From Candidatus Ribeiella danica (GTDB taxonomy: Bacteria; Chloroflexota; Chloroflexia; Chloroflexales; Roseiflexaceae): DNA of 64,000 nucleotides. The position numbers and the translations under genes were made by a program. Of this stretch, positions 34,898 to 44,175 are shown piece by piece (the first letter of the stretch is position 1; each line of letters begins with the position of its first letter). Under the pieces are notes generated by a model. It searched no databases. It was not told where the DNA came from and worked only from the letters and a program-made list of their open reading frames with translations. Location of the stretch: contig JADKFS010000006.1 in the NCBI GenBank assembly GCA_016717335.1, positions 16,739 through 80,738 on the forward strand, written 5' to 3'.

Positions 34898-35232
34898 GGC
34901 GCTGCGCCCCCGGCCCCCCGCCCGGGGGAACCCACGCCGGTTCAGGCGGCTCCGCCAGCTTTTCTCCGGGGCGCTGCGCCCCCGGCCCCCGCCCGGGGGA
35001 ACCCACGCCGGTTCAGGCGGCTCCGCCAGCTTTTCTCCGGGGCGCTGCGCCCCCGGCCCCCCGCCCGGGGGAACCCACGCCGGTTCAGGCGGCTCCGCCA
35101 GCTTTTCTCCGGGGCGCTGCGCCCCCGGCCCCCCGCCCGGGGGAACCCACGCCGGTTCAGGCGGCTCCGCCAGCTTTTCTCCGGGGCGCTGCGCCCCCCG
35201 GCCCCCCGCCCGGGGGAACCCACGCCGGTTCC
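34898..35232. repeat. Tandem repeat of ~71 bp, five copies
   Basis: The unit starts GGGGCGCTGCGCCCCCGGCC, continues through CCCGGGGGAACCCACGCCGG and ends CGGCTCCGCCAGCTTTTCTC. Copies differ mainly in C-run length, which may be biological or a base-calling effect. Each unit has hairpin potential (GGGGCGCTGCGCCCC). No gene is supported between 34624 and 35550. Confidence 0.88.
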
Positions 35233-35235
35233 CCC

Positions 35236-35345
35236 GGCCCCCCTCCGGCAAAAGATGCCGTCTCCATTTCAATGCGCGTGGCCCATGCCTCATACCATTC
35301 CGAGCACGGCCTGTGCACATCCCGCTGCGCCTGGATTCAGCTGGG
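35236..35345 (+). repeat. ~110-bp dispersed direct repeat, copy 1
   Basis: Begins CCCCGGCCCCCCTCCGGCAA and includes CCATTTCAATGCGCGTGGCC. It recurs at 36592-36703 in the same orientation with few differences. The two copies flank the phosphodiester-glycosidase gene. Confidence 0.85.
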
Positions 35346-35550
35346 CATGCACGCCAAGCGCTAAAGACGAGGCTGGCTTCTTTTGGGGTCCAGGGGCGCA
35401 GCCCCCCGCAGCAGCCATTGAAAAATACGAACACACGTGCTATACTTTCCCGGTCCCTTTCCACCCACAAATGTGGTATCATCCGGCGCAGTTTCGTCGA
35501 CCGTCGCTCGAACGAAAGCCATGCACATACCGGTTCCCCAAGGCGGAAAC

Positions 35551-36560
35551 ATGCCACGTCTGCTTGCGCTGCTGGTCGCCCTGGCGATTCTGCTGGCGCT
35601 GATCTTCGCATCCCCGTCGCAACCGATCATCTCGCGCTGGCAGCTGCCCGCCCGGTCGCCACCGCCGTGGCGCCGGCCCAGCCAGGCGCGATCGTCGGGC
35701 AGGCCGCGCTGGACTCGGCCGCGCTCGAGCGCTACAACGCGGGCAGCGCCCTGCAGGACGCCGACCCGGATCGGCGCGTGCGCTTCTACCGGCGCGACCT
35801 GGCGGGCGGCGGCTCGATCGCCTACTTCGTGGTGATGCTCGACGCCAAGGCGCGCGTCGCCGTGATCAACGCCGACGGCGCGACGCCGGGCAGCGACTCG
35901 GCCGGCGATACGATCTGGACCGATGGCAAGCGCCACCTGGCGACCGCCGCCGAGATGGCGCAGGCGCCCTACGCCCTGCGCGATGGGGCGCCGCCGCTGC
36001 TCGCGATGGCGTTCGGCTTTCACGGCGACGCACGCACCTCCGACGAGGGCACGGTGGTGATCGACGGGACGATCCACCGCGTCAACGCGGGCCGCGCGGC
36101 GCTGTGCATCTCGCCCGACGGCCACGCGACGATCGGGCGGTTCGAGCGCGCCGCGCTGGCCGACTGCGAGCAGGCGCTCGGCGCCGGGCCGATGATACTG
36201 TGGCGCGGAAAGGTCGCCAACCCGGCCGTCGCCGCCGAGACGGACGCGTTCGTGCCCTTCAACCCGCTGGGCGAGGACTTCGTGCAGATCGACTGGCGCA
36301 GGACGGTCTACAGCGGGCGGTATCCCAAGACCGCGGTGGGCGTCGGCGCGCGCGAAGGCGGCGGCTCCTACCTGGTGATGCTGGTCTCCTACGGGGTCAC
36401 AGGCGTCGACCTGGCCGGCCAGCTCCAGGCGATGGGCTGCACCGAGGCGCTGGGCGGCGACGACGACACGTCGACCCAGGCGGTCTGGCGCGGCGCCCCC
36501 GTGCGCACCGGCGCCGTCCAGCGCGTCCCCGACGCGCTGGCGGTCTACCTGCTGCCGTAG
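35551..36560 (+). CDS. Secreted phosphodiester glycosidase (NAGPA) family protein, one frameshift
   Basis: The start MPRLLALLVALAILLALIFA at 35551 is a clear signal peptide or N-terminal anchor. The frame then changes by one base near 35650 (GC-rich run), after which the mature protein reads to 36560: RVRFYRRDLAGGGSIAYFVV, AVINADGATPGSD, LAMAFGFHG, ALCISPDGHATIGRF, LGEDFVQIDWRRTVYSGR and SYLVMLVSYGVTG. The pattern of strands with GFHGD and a late RTxxG segment resembles the NAGPA/phosphodiester glycosidase domain, which removes N-acetylglucosamine caps or acts on exopolysaccharide. Length is about 336 residues after correction. Direct repeats on both sides suggest acquisition or amplification as a unit. 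Confidence 0.6.
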
Positions 36561-36591
36561 CTCTGTCGCGCAGTCTCTTCCGGGGCGCTGC

Positions 36592-36703
36592 GCCCCCGGC
36601 CCCCCTCCGGCAACGGATGCCATCTCCATTTCAATGCGCGTGGCCCATGCCGCATACCATTCCAAGCGCGGCCTGTGCACATCCCGCTGCGCCTGGATTC
36701 AAC
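36592..36703 (+). repeat. ~110-bp dispersed direct repeat, copy 2
   Basis: Second copy of the 35236-35345 segment. It is followed directly by the composite palindrome at 36708. Confidence 0.85.
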
Positions 36704-36707
36704 GGTA

Positions 36708-36800
36708 GCTCGGCACGGGGTTTCGGCTCCGCCGAAACCCCGTGCCGAGCCAATAATCCCCCCCTCTCCCGGCGGGAGAGGGGGCAGGGGGTGAGGGCCT
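36708..36800. repeat. Composite palindromic element
   Basis: A near-perfect 43-bp inverted repeat (arms GCTCGGCACGGGGTTTCGGC, 36708-36750) is followed by CCCTCTCCCGGCGGGAGAGG and a G-rich tail. The order and the TTTCGG/CCGAAA core match the element at 17005-17116. The stretch 36561-36963 holds no gene. Confidence 0.8.
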
Positions 36801-36963
36801 GCGGGGCATCAGCATGCGCTGCAACCCCCCAAAAAAAGGGGGGCGCGCGGGGGGCGCGCAAGCCCCCCGCAGGACTGCCAGTGGCACGTGTCTTGCTAGT
36901 TGGGTAGCTGCGCACCTCATCGAGCTTATTGATAAAGAAGACCCTTATCTCCGGGGAGCACGC

Positions 36964-37215
36964 ATGATCGTCAACCGAATCGGCGAGATCGCGCGGCGGC
37001 GCGGCATTACGAAGATCACCGAGCTGGCTGAGCGGTCCGGGCTGGCGTATAACACGGCGCATGCGCTCTTCACGGGCCGCACGACGCGGATCGACTACGA
37101 TACGCTCGATCGCCTGTGCGAGACCCTGGACGCGCAGCCGGGCGAGCTGCTGGTCTACGTCAAAGGCGCGTCCGTGGCCGCCTTCGATCGCGGCGAGCGC
37201 TCGCCCAGGTCGTAG
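36964..37215 (+). CDS. XRE/Cro-C1 family HTH transcriptional regulator
   Basis: The 83-residue protein starts at the ATG at 36964 with GGGGAG seven bases before. It is a single helix-turn-helix domain: RIGEIARRRGITKITELAER, SGLAYNTAHALFTGRTTRID and YDTLDRLCETLDAQPGELL, the usual five-helix Cro/C1 arrangement of short YozG-like regulators. A tail of about 15 residues follows. It lies 82 bp upstream of the large histidine kinase and may control it, but no operator is evident. Confidence 0.85.
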   Translation: MIVNRIGEIARRRGITKITELAERSGLAYNTAHALFTGRTTRIDYDTLDRLCETLDAQPGELLVYVKGASVAAFDRGERSPRS

Positions 37216-37297
37216 CAGCCTCGTGCGCAGCTACACATCTGCCGGAACCCTACCCCGAGCGGTGACGTTTGAACATACCATATCGTAGCATGCAGCC

Positions 37298-40200
37298 ATG
37301 ATCGTAGACGAGGATGTGTTCGTCGGCGGCGGAGAGATGAGCGCGCTCATGCGCGCCTTCGACTGGTCGTGCACGCCGCTCGGGCCGCCCGAGAGCTGGC
37401 CGCGCAGCCTCCGCACGGCGCTGAGCCTGTGCCTGGCCTCGCGCTTCCCGATGCTGATCTGGTGGGGGCCTGAGCTGATGATGCTCTACAACGACGCCTA
37501 CCGCCCGATCCTCGGCACGACCAAGCACCCGGCCGCGCTCGGCCAGCGCGGCCGCGAGTGCTGGCCGGAGATCTGGCACATCATCGGCCCGATGCTCGGG
37601 CGGGTGCTCGCCAGCGGCGAGGCGACCTGGTCCGACGACCAGCTGCTCTGCCTCGACCGCAACGGCGATAGCGAGGAGTGCTACTTTACCTTCTCGTACA
37701 GCCCGATCCGCGACGAGGCCGGCGTCGGCGGGGGTGTTTACGGCCGTGACCGAGACGACTGCCCGGGTGCTGAGCGAGCGGCGGCTGCGCACGCTGCGCG
37801 ACCTGGCCGACCGCACCGCCCGGGCCAAGACGGCGGAATCGGCCTGCGCAGCCGCGATCGATGCCCTGGCCGGCAGCACCGCCGATCTGCCGTTCGCGCT
37901 GCTCTATCTGCTCGACGAGGCTGGCACGCATGCGCGGCTGGCCGGCGCGACCGGCCTGAAGCCTGCGGCCGCCGCCAGCCCCGCGGCCGTGTCGCTCGTC
38001 GAGACGGCGCCCGCCGCCAGCGGCTGGCCGCTGGGGCAGGTCGCGGCCGGCGGGGCGGCCGTTCTCGTGGACGACCTGGCGGACCGCTTCGGCGCAGAGG
38101 TCTGGGCTGCCCTTCCGCAGCAGCCGCGCGCCGCGCTGGTGCTGCGGGTGTCGCAGCCGGGCCAGGGCCGGCCGGCCGGCCTGCTGGTGGCCGGCATCAG
38201 CCCGCTGCGCGCGCTCGACGACGACTACCGCGGCTTCCTGGACCTGGTCGCCGGCCATATCGCGACGGCGATCGCGAACGCGCGCGCCTACGAGGCCGAG
38301 CGGCGGCGCGCCGAGGCGCTGGCCGAGCTGGATCGCGCCAAGACCGCGTTCTTTAGCAACGTGAGCCACGAGTTCCGCACGCCGCTGACGCTCATGCTCG
38401 GGCCGCTCGAAGACCTGATGGCCGAGGTCGGCGCGCGCGCCCGGCCGCACGAGCGCGAGCGGCTCGAGATCATGCACCGCAACGGGCTGCGGCTGCTGAA
38501 CCTGGTGAACACGCTGCTCGACTTCTCGCGCATCGAGGCCGGCCGGGTGCAGGTGCACTACGAGCCGACCGACCTGGCGCGGCTGACGGTGGAGCTGGCG
38601 AGCGTGTTTCGCTCGGCGGTCGAGCAGGCCGGGCTGCGCCTGCTCGTCGACTGCCGGCCGCTGCCCGAGCCGGTCTACGTCGACCGCGAGATGTGGGAAA
38701 GATCGTGCTCAACCTGCTGTCGAACGCCTTCAAGTACACCTTCGAGGGCGAGATCGCCGTGCTGCTGCGGCCGGTCGACGGCCGGGTCGAGCTGTCGATC
38801 CGCGACACCGGCATTGGCATCGCGCCCGAGGATCTGCCGCGGCTGTTCGAGCGCTTCCACCGGGTGCGCGGGGCGCGCGCGCGCACGTACGAGGGCACGG
38901 GGATCGGCCTCGCGCTGGTCCAGGAGCTGGCCCGGCTGCACGGCGGGGCGGTGCGCGCGACCAGCGCCGTCGGCGCGGGCAGCACCTTCACCGTGACGAT
39001 CCCGCTGGGTCAGGCCCATCTGCCGGACGATCGAGCCGCCGGCGATGTCGGCGTCGGCTCGAACGGCTCGCGCGCGCGGCCCTACGCTGCCGAGGCGCTG
39101 CTCTGGCTGCCGCGGGCCGCCGGCACGGGCGAGCCTGCCGCGGACCTCCAGCCGTCCGGGCCGCTGATCCTGCTGGTGGACGACAACGCCGACATGCGCG
39201 ACTACCTGGGCCGGCTGCTGAGCCAGCACTGGGCGGTGCGGATGGTTGGCGACGGCCAGGCCGCGCTGGCGGCCGCGCGCGAGCAGACGCCCGACCTGGT
39301 GCTGGCCGACGTCATGATGCCCGGCCTCGACGGCTTCCAGCTGCTGCGCGCGCTGCGCGCCGACGAGCGCACGTGCGCGGCCCCGGTGCTGCTGCTCTCG
39401 GCGCGCGCCGGGGAAGAGGCCGCCGTGGAGGGGCTGGACGCGGGCGCCGACGACTATCTGATCAAGCCGTTCTCGGCGCGCGAGCTGCTCGCGCGCGTGC
39501 GAACGCACCTGGCGCTGGCCCAGCTGCGCCGCAGGTCGGCCGCGCGCGAGACGCGCGCCCGCCAGGCCGCCGAGCGCGCCGCCGATCGGTCCGCGCGGCT
39601 GCAGGCGGTCACCGCCGCGCTGGTCGACATCCGCGCGCCGGCCCAGGTCGCCGCCGTGGTGGTCGAGCAGGGCGTTGCGGCGATGGGCGCGAGCGCCGGC
39701 GGGCTGGCGCTGCTCGACGCCGACCTGGGCGAGCTCGATCTGATCCACCAGGTCGGCTACCCGCCGGGGCAGCAGTCGGAGTGGCTGCGCTTTCCGCTCG
39801 CCGCGCCGATCCCGCTTGCCGAGGCCGCGCGCACCGGCATCCCGATCTGGCTGGAGACGCGCGCGGAGCGCGCCGCGCGCTACCCAGACCTGGCCGGCGC
39901 CGACGCCGGCGCATGGGCGGCGCTGCCGCTGCTGATCGGCGGGCGGGCGATCGGCGCGCTGGGGCTGCGATTCGCCGGGCCACGGTCGTTCGACGAGGCC
40001 GAGCGCGCCTTTCTGAGCGCGCTGGCCCAGCAGGGCGCCCAGGCGATCGACCGCGCGCGGCTGGATGCGGCCGAGCGCCGGGTCCAGGACGAGCTGGCGC
40101 AGGCCCAGCGGCGCGCCACCTTTCTCGCCGACGCCGGCGCGCTGCTGGCCTCCTCGCTCGACGAGCAGACCACGCTCAAGCGCCTGGCGCGCCTGTGCGT

Positions 40201-41944
40201 GCCGTTTCTGGCGGATATCTGCGCGGTCGATCTGGTGCTCGACGACGGCGCGATCCGCCGCGTGGCCGTGGCGCACGTCGATCCCGCCAAGGAGCGCGTG
40301 CTGCACTTGCTCAGCCCGCCCACGCTCCCGCTGCCCCCGCCGGTCGAGCAGCTCCAGCAGGCGCTCGCCGCCGGCAAGTCCACGTTTGTGCCGGTGCTGG
40401 ACGAGACGCGCCTGATCGAGCAGGCCGGGGACGACGACCAGCGCGCCCTGCTGCTCGCGCTGGGGGCCTACCGGTCGCCGATCGTGGTGCCGCTGACGGC
40501 GCGCGGCCGCCTGATCGGCGCGCTCTCGTTCGCGACGAGCGACCCCGCGCGGCGCTACGGCCCGGCCGACCTGGCGCTGGTCGAAGAGCTGGCGCGCCGG
40601 GCCGCGGTCGCGCTCGACAACGCGCACCTGTACCACGAGGCCCGCGAGCTCGCGCGCGACGAGCGGCGGCACGCGAGCTCGCTGCGCATGCTGACCGAGG
40701 CGGCGCGGCGCATTCACACGACCCTCGCGCTCGACGAGACGCTGCGGATGATCACCGACCAGGCGCGCGCGATCATCGGCGCGCACCAGGCGGTCACCAG
40801 CCTGGTCGACGGCGAGCGCTGGGAGCAGGCGATCAGCACGCTCTCGCTCTCGAACAAGTACGCGGCCTGGCGGTCGTACCGGGCGACGGCGAGCGGCCAG
40901 GGGATCTATACGATCGTCTGCCGCGAGAACCGCGCGATGCGGCTGACCCAGGCCGAGCTGGAGGCGCACCCGGCCTGGCGGGGCTTCAGCGCCGAGGCCG
41001 GCCGCCACCCGCCGCTGCGCGGCTGGCTGGCCGCGCCGCTGATCGGCCGCGAGCGGGAGAGCATCGGCCTGATCCAGCTCTCGGACAAGTACGAGGGCGA
41101 GTTCACCGCCGAGGACGAGGCGATCCTGGTGCAGCTGGCCCAGCTCGCCGCGGTGGCGGTCGAGAACGCGCGGCTGTACCGCCAGATCCAGGCGGCCGTG
41201 CGCGCGCGCGACGAGGTGATCTCGGTCGTCTCGCACGATCTGAAGAACCCGCTCGGCGTCATCAAGGGCTACGCGCAGCAGCTCCAGCGGCGGGCGCGCC
41301 GGACGGGCATGCTCGACCTCGCGCGGGTCGACGACTACGCTTCGAAGATCGACGACGCGGCGACGAGGATGATGGACCTGCTGAACGACGTGCTCGATCT
41401 GGCGCGCCTGCAGGGCGGCCAGCAGCTCGAGCTCGAGCGGCAGCCGACCGACCTGGTGGCGCTGGCCCGCCAGGTCGCGACCGGGCAGCAGCAGACGACC
41501 GATCGGCACCGCATCCTGGTGCAGGCGCCGGTGGCCGAGCTGGTGGGCCTGTGGGATGCGGCGCGGCTGGAGCGCGCGCTGGCCAACCTGGTCTCCAACG
41601 CGATCAAGTATAGCCCGCATGGCGGCGAGGTGTGCCTGGCGATCGAGCAAGAGCGCCGCGACGACGGCGCCTGGGCGGTGCTGCACGTGCAGGACTACGG
41701 CATCGGTATCCCGGAGGCCGACCTGCCGCATGTCTTCGATCGCTTCCACCGTGGAGCCAACGTCTTTGGGCAAATCAGCGGCACTGGGCTTGGGCTCGCG
41801 AGCGCGCGCCAGATTATCGAACAGCATCGTGGAATGATTGGCGTGGCGAGCGCCGAGGGCCGCGGCGCGCGCTTCACGCTGCGGCTGCCGCTTGTCACAG
41901 GTGAGGTTGCCGATGACAGCAGATCAACTCCTCCAATATCTTAG
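37298..41944 (+). CDS. Giant hybrid histidine kinase with two kinase cores (two frameshifts)
   Basis: About 1548 residues. In order: PAS (about 15-150, FPMLIWWGPELMMLYNDAYR), GAF (about 165-335), HisKA with SHEFRTP (~356), HATPase (NLLSNAFKYT, DTGIGI, GTGIGLALVQ), a receiver domain (~620-740, LILLVDDNADMRDYL, DLVLADVMMPGLDG, DYLIKPFSA), three GAF domains (~770-1310), a second HisKA with SHDLKNP (~1311) and a second HATPase (NLVSNAIKYSP, DYGIGIPE, GTGLGLASARQ). There is no membrane segment. The frame breaks near 37733 (a run of five G) and near 38695 (GGGAAAG), with clear protein continuity across both. The tandem kinase cores with an internal receiver suggest a phosphorelay inside one chain. 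It overlaps the next kinase by 32 bp. Confidence 0.85.
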
Positions 41945-43751
41945 CTGGACAGTCTATGGCCTGCTGTTTGTGATCGGCCTCTTCAACGCGGTGCGCAGGC
42001 CGCGGCGCGTGAATGTGGATATCGCGCTGCTGTTCAGCTTCCCGGCCGCCCTGATCGCGATCACGGTCGCGCTGGCGCTCGGGCTGATTTCGGGCGGACC
42101 CATCCCCCGCGTGATTACGTCCGTACTGATCCTGTCGCTGCCCTACCTGCTGGTGCGCCTGCTCGACGATTTCATGGGTGTCGCCCCGCGCGTGAAGCGC
42201 GGCGCGGAGATCGGGCTGCTGCTCGCGGTGGTCGCCGTGGCCGCGCTCAGCCCGTCGATGCCGATCGGGATCACGCTGCTGATGGTGCTGTACCTGGTGG
42301 TGCTGCTGATCTACGCAGCGGTGGTGTTCATCCGCGAGTCGCGCCGGGCCAGCGGGGTCACCCGCCGGCGAATGCTGGCGGTGGCGGCCGGGGCGCTGCT
42401 GCTGATGCTGGAGTTTCTGCTGATCGGGGTGAGCGCGGCGCTTGGGGCGACGGACCTGGCGCGCATCATGGTCGATCTATCCGGCCTCGCCTCGGGGGTT
42501 GGCTTTTTTCTCGGCTTCGCGCCGCCGAGCTGGCTGCGGCGCACCTGGCAGGAGCCCGAGCTGCGCGCGTTTCTGGGGCGCGCGGCCAGCCTGCCGCGGC
42601 TGCCCAGCACGGCCATGATCATCACCGAGCTCGAGCGGGGCGCGTCTGCCTCGGTCGGCGCCCCCAGCGCGTGGATCGGCCAGTGGGACGAGGCCAGCCA
42701 GCTGCTGCGGTTCGAGCGCGACGGCCACGCCATCGAGCTGCAGCCCGGCGAGAATCTGCCGGCGGCGCAGGCATTTCGGACCCAGCGGCCGGTGTTCGTC
42801 ACCGATGTGCCCTACACCGGCGCGGCGTCGGCCGGCGCCGGCAGGCCGCCGCGCACCGTCGCCGTGCTGGCGGCGCCGATCACCGCCGGCGCGAAGCGGC
42901 TGGGCGTGCTGGTGGTCTACGCGCCCCGCGCGCCGATCTTCGCCGACGACGACCTCGCGCTGGTGCAGCTGCTGGCCGACCAGGCCGCGGTGATCCTCGA
43001 GAGCCGCGCGCTGATCGACGAGGCCGCGCAGGTGCGCGCGCGCGAGGAGGCCGCCCGGCTCAAGGAGGACTTTCTCTCGGCCGCGGCCCACGATCTCAAG
43101 ACGCCGCTGACGACGCTGGTGGCGCGGGCGCAGTTTCTCGAGCGGCGCGCGCTGCGCGACCCGAGCACGCCGGCCGACCTGGCCTCGATCCAGCAGCTCG
43201 TGCACGAGGGCCAGCGGCTGAAGCGCCTGGTCCTGGAGCTGCTCGACGCCTCGCGCACCGAGCAGGGGCGGCTGGTCGGCGAGCGCGCGCCGGTCGACCT
43301 GGTGGCGATCGCGCAGGAGATCTGCGCGCGACACGACTCGGAGCGCCATGGCTGCGCGGTCGAGGCCGATGGCCCGGTCGTCGGCGCGTACGATCAGCAC
43401 CGGATCGCCCAGCTGCTCGAAAACCTGGTGGACAACGCGACCAAGTATAGCCCCGAGGGCGGCGCCGTTCGGATCAAGATCTGGCGCGCGGACGAGCAGG
43501 CGCATATCAGCGTGAGCGATAGCGGGATCGGCATCCCGCCGGACGACCTGCCGCACATCTTCGAGCGCTTCTACCGCGCCGGCAATGTCGACGACCGGCG
43601 CTTCATGGGCATGGGGCTGGGCCTGTTCATCTGTCGCGGCATTGTCGAGCAGCACGACGGCGAGATCAAGGCGACCAGCCGGCCGGGCCAGGGTAGCACA
43701 TTCTCTATCACATTGCCGCTCGCGCCAGTGGGAGCAGTCGTCTATGCATAA
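41913..43751 (+). CDS. Membrane histidine kinase with seven TM helices and GAF domain
   Basis: The 612-residue protein starts at the ATG at 41913 (MTADQLLQYLSW), inside the end of the previous gene. Seven hydrophobic helices occupy about residues 5-215 (e.g. YGLLFVIGLF, LLMVLYLVVLLIYAAVVFI), a 7TM sensor region. A GAF domain (about 240-385) follows, then HisKA with AHDLKTP (~405) and HATPase (NLVDNATKYSPEGG, DSGIGIPPDDL, GMGLGLFICR). Its stop overlaps the start of a small response regulator, its likely partner. Confidence 0.9.
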   Translation: MTADQLLQYLSWTVYGLLFVIGLFNAVRRPRRVNVDIALLFSFPAALIAITVALALGLISGGPIPRVITSVLILSLPYLLVRLLDDFMGVAPRVKRGAEIGLLLAVVAVAALSPSMPIGITLLMVLYLVVLLIYAAVVFIRESRRASGVTRRRMLAVAAGALLLMLEFLLIGVSAALGATDLARIMVDLSGLASGVGFFLGFAPPSWLRRTWQEPELRAFLGRAASLPRLPSTAMIITELERGASASVGAPSAWIGQWDEASQLLRFERDGHAIELQPGENLPAAQAFRTQRPVFVTDVPYTGAASAGAGRPPRTVAVLAAPITAGAKRLGVLVVYAPRAPIFADDDLALVQLLADQAAVILESRALIDEAAQVRAREEAARLKEDFLSAAAHDLKTPLTTLVARAQFLERRALRDPSTPADLASIQQLVHEGQRLKRLVLELLDASRTEQGRLVGERAPVDLVAIAQEICARHDSERHGCAVEADGPVVGAYDQHRIAQLLENLVDNATKYSPEGGAVRIKIWRADEQAHISVSDSGIGIPPDDLPHIFERFYRAGNVDDRRFMGMGLGLFICRGIVEQHDGEIKATSRPGQGSTFSITLPLAPVGAVVYA

Positions 43752-44097
43752 TGATTCGATCCTGGTGATCGACGACGATCCGGCGATCTTGTCGACTGTC
43801 TCGGATATTCTCCAGTACGAGGGCTACGCCGTGGCGACGGCCACGAACGGGGTCGAGGCGCTGCGCTACATCGAGCGGGTGCACCCCGCTTTGATCTTGC
43901 TGGACATGCGCATGCCCGTGCTCGACGGCTGGGGGTTCGCGCGCACCCTGCGCGAGCGCGGCATCACCCTGCCGATCGTCGTGATGACGGCCGCGCAAGA
44001 CGCGCGCCGCTGGGCCCAGGAGATCGGCGCGACCGGCTATCTCGCCAAGCCGTTCGAGCTGGCCGATCTGCTCGATACGATCGAGCGGCTGCGCTAA
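43744..44097 (+). CDS. Single-domain response regulator
   Basis: The 117-residue protein begins at the ATG at 43744, overlapping the upstream kinase by 8 bp. It is a bare receiver: ILVIDDDPAI (acidic pocket), LILLDMRMPVLDG (phospho-acceptor aspartate), VVMTAA and LAKPFE (conserved lysine). There is no output domain, so it works as a phosphate shuttle or by protein contact. The translational overlap points to the membrane kinase at 41913 as donor. Confidence 0.92.
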   Translation: MHNDSILVIDDDPAILSTVSDILQYEGYAVATATNGVEALRYIERVHPALILLDMRMPVLDGWGFARTLRERGITLPIVVMTAAQDARRWAQEIGATGYLAKPFELADLLDTIERLR

Positions 44098-44125
44098 GAC
44101 CTTGTTCTTCCGAGCGCTACAATTC

Positions 44126-44156
44126 GAGGTGTGGTCTGGGGCGCAGACCACACCTC
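44126..44156 (+). promoter_or_regulatory. 13-bp inverted repeat in the intergenic region
   Basis: GAGGTGTGGTCTG and CAGACCACACCTC surround a 5-base loop between the response regulator and the next kinase. There is no U-run after it. It is either a weak terminator/attenuator for the upstream operon or a protein binding site in front of the gene at 44176. Confidence 0.6.
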
Positions 44157-44175
44157 CCCAAGCTGTAAAAAGGCA

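Noticed and set aside
34797..35600. Long proline/glycine-rich N-terminus on the phosphodiester-glycosidase frame
   Set aside because: It is translation of a GC-rich tandem repeat; a signal peptide start at 35551 explains the gene.
38675..41827. Very long minus-strand frames antisense to the histidine kinases (also 45598-48153 and the 48257-51436 plus-strand frame)
   Set aside because: Shadow frames of high-GC coding sequence; arginine/alanine-rich with no domain, while the opposite strand carries clear kinase domains.
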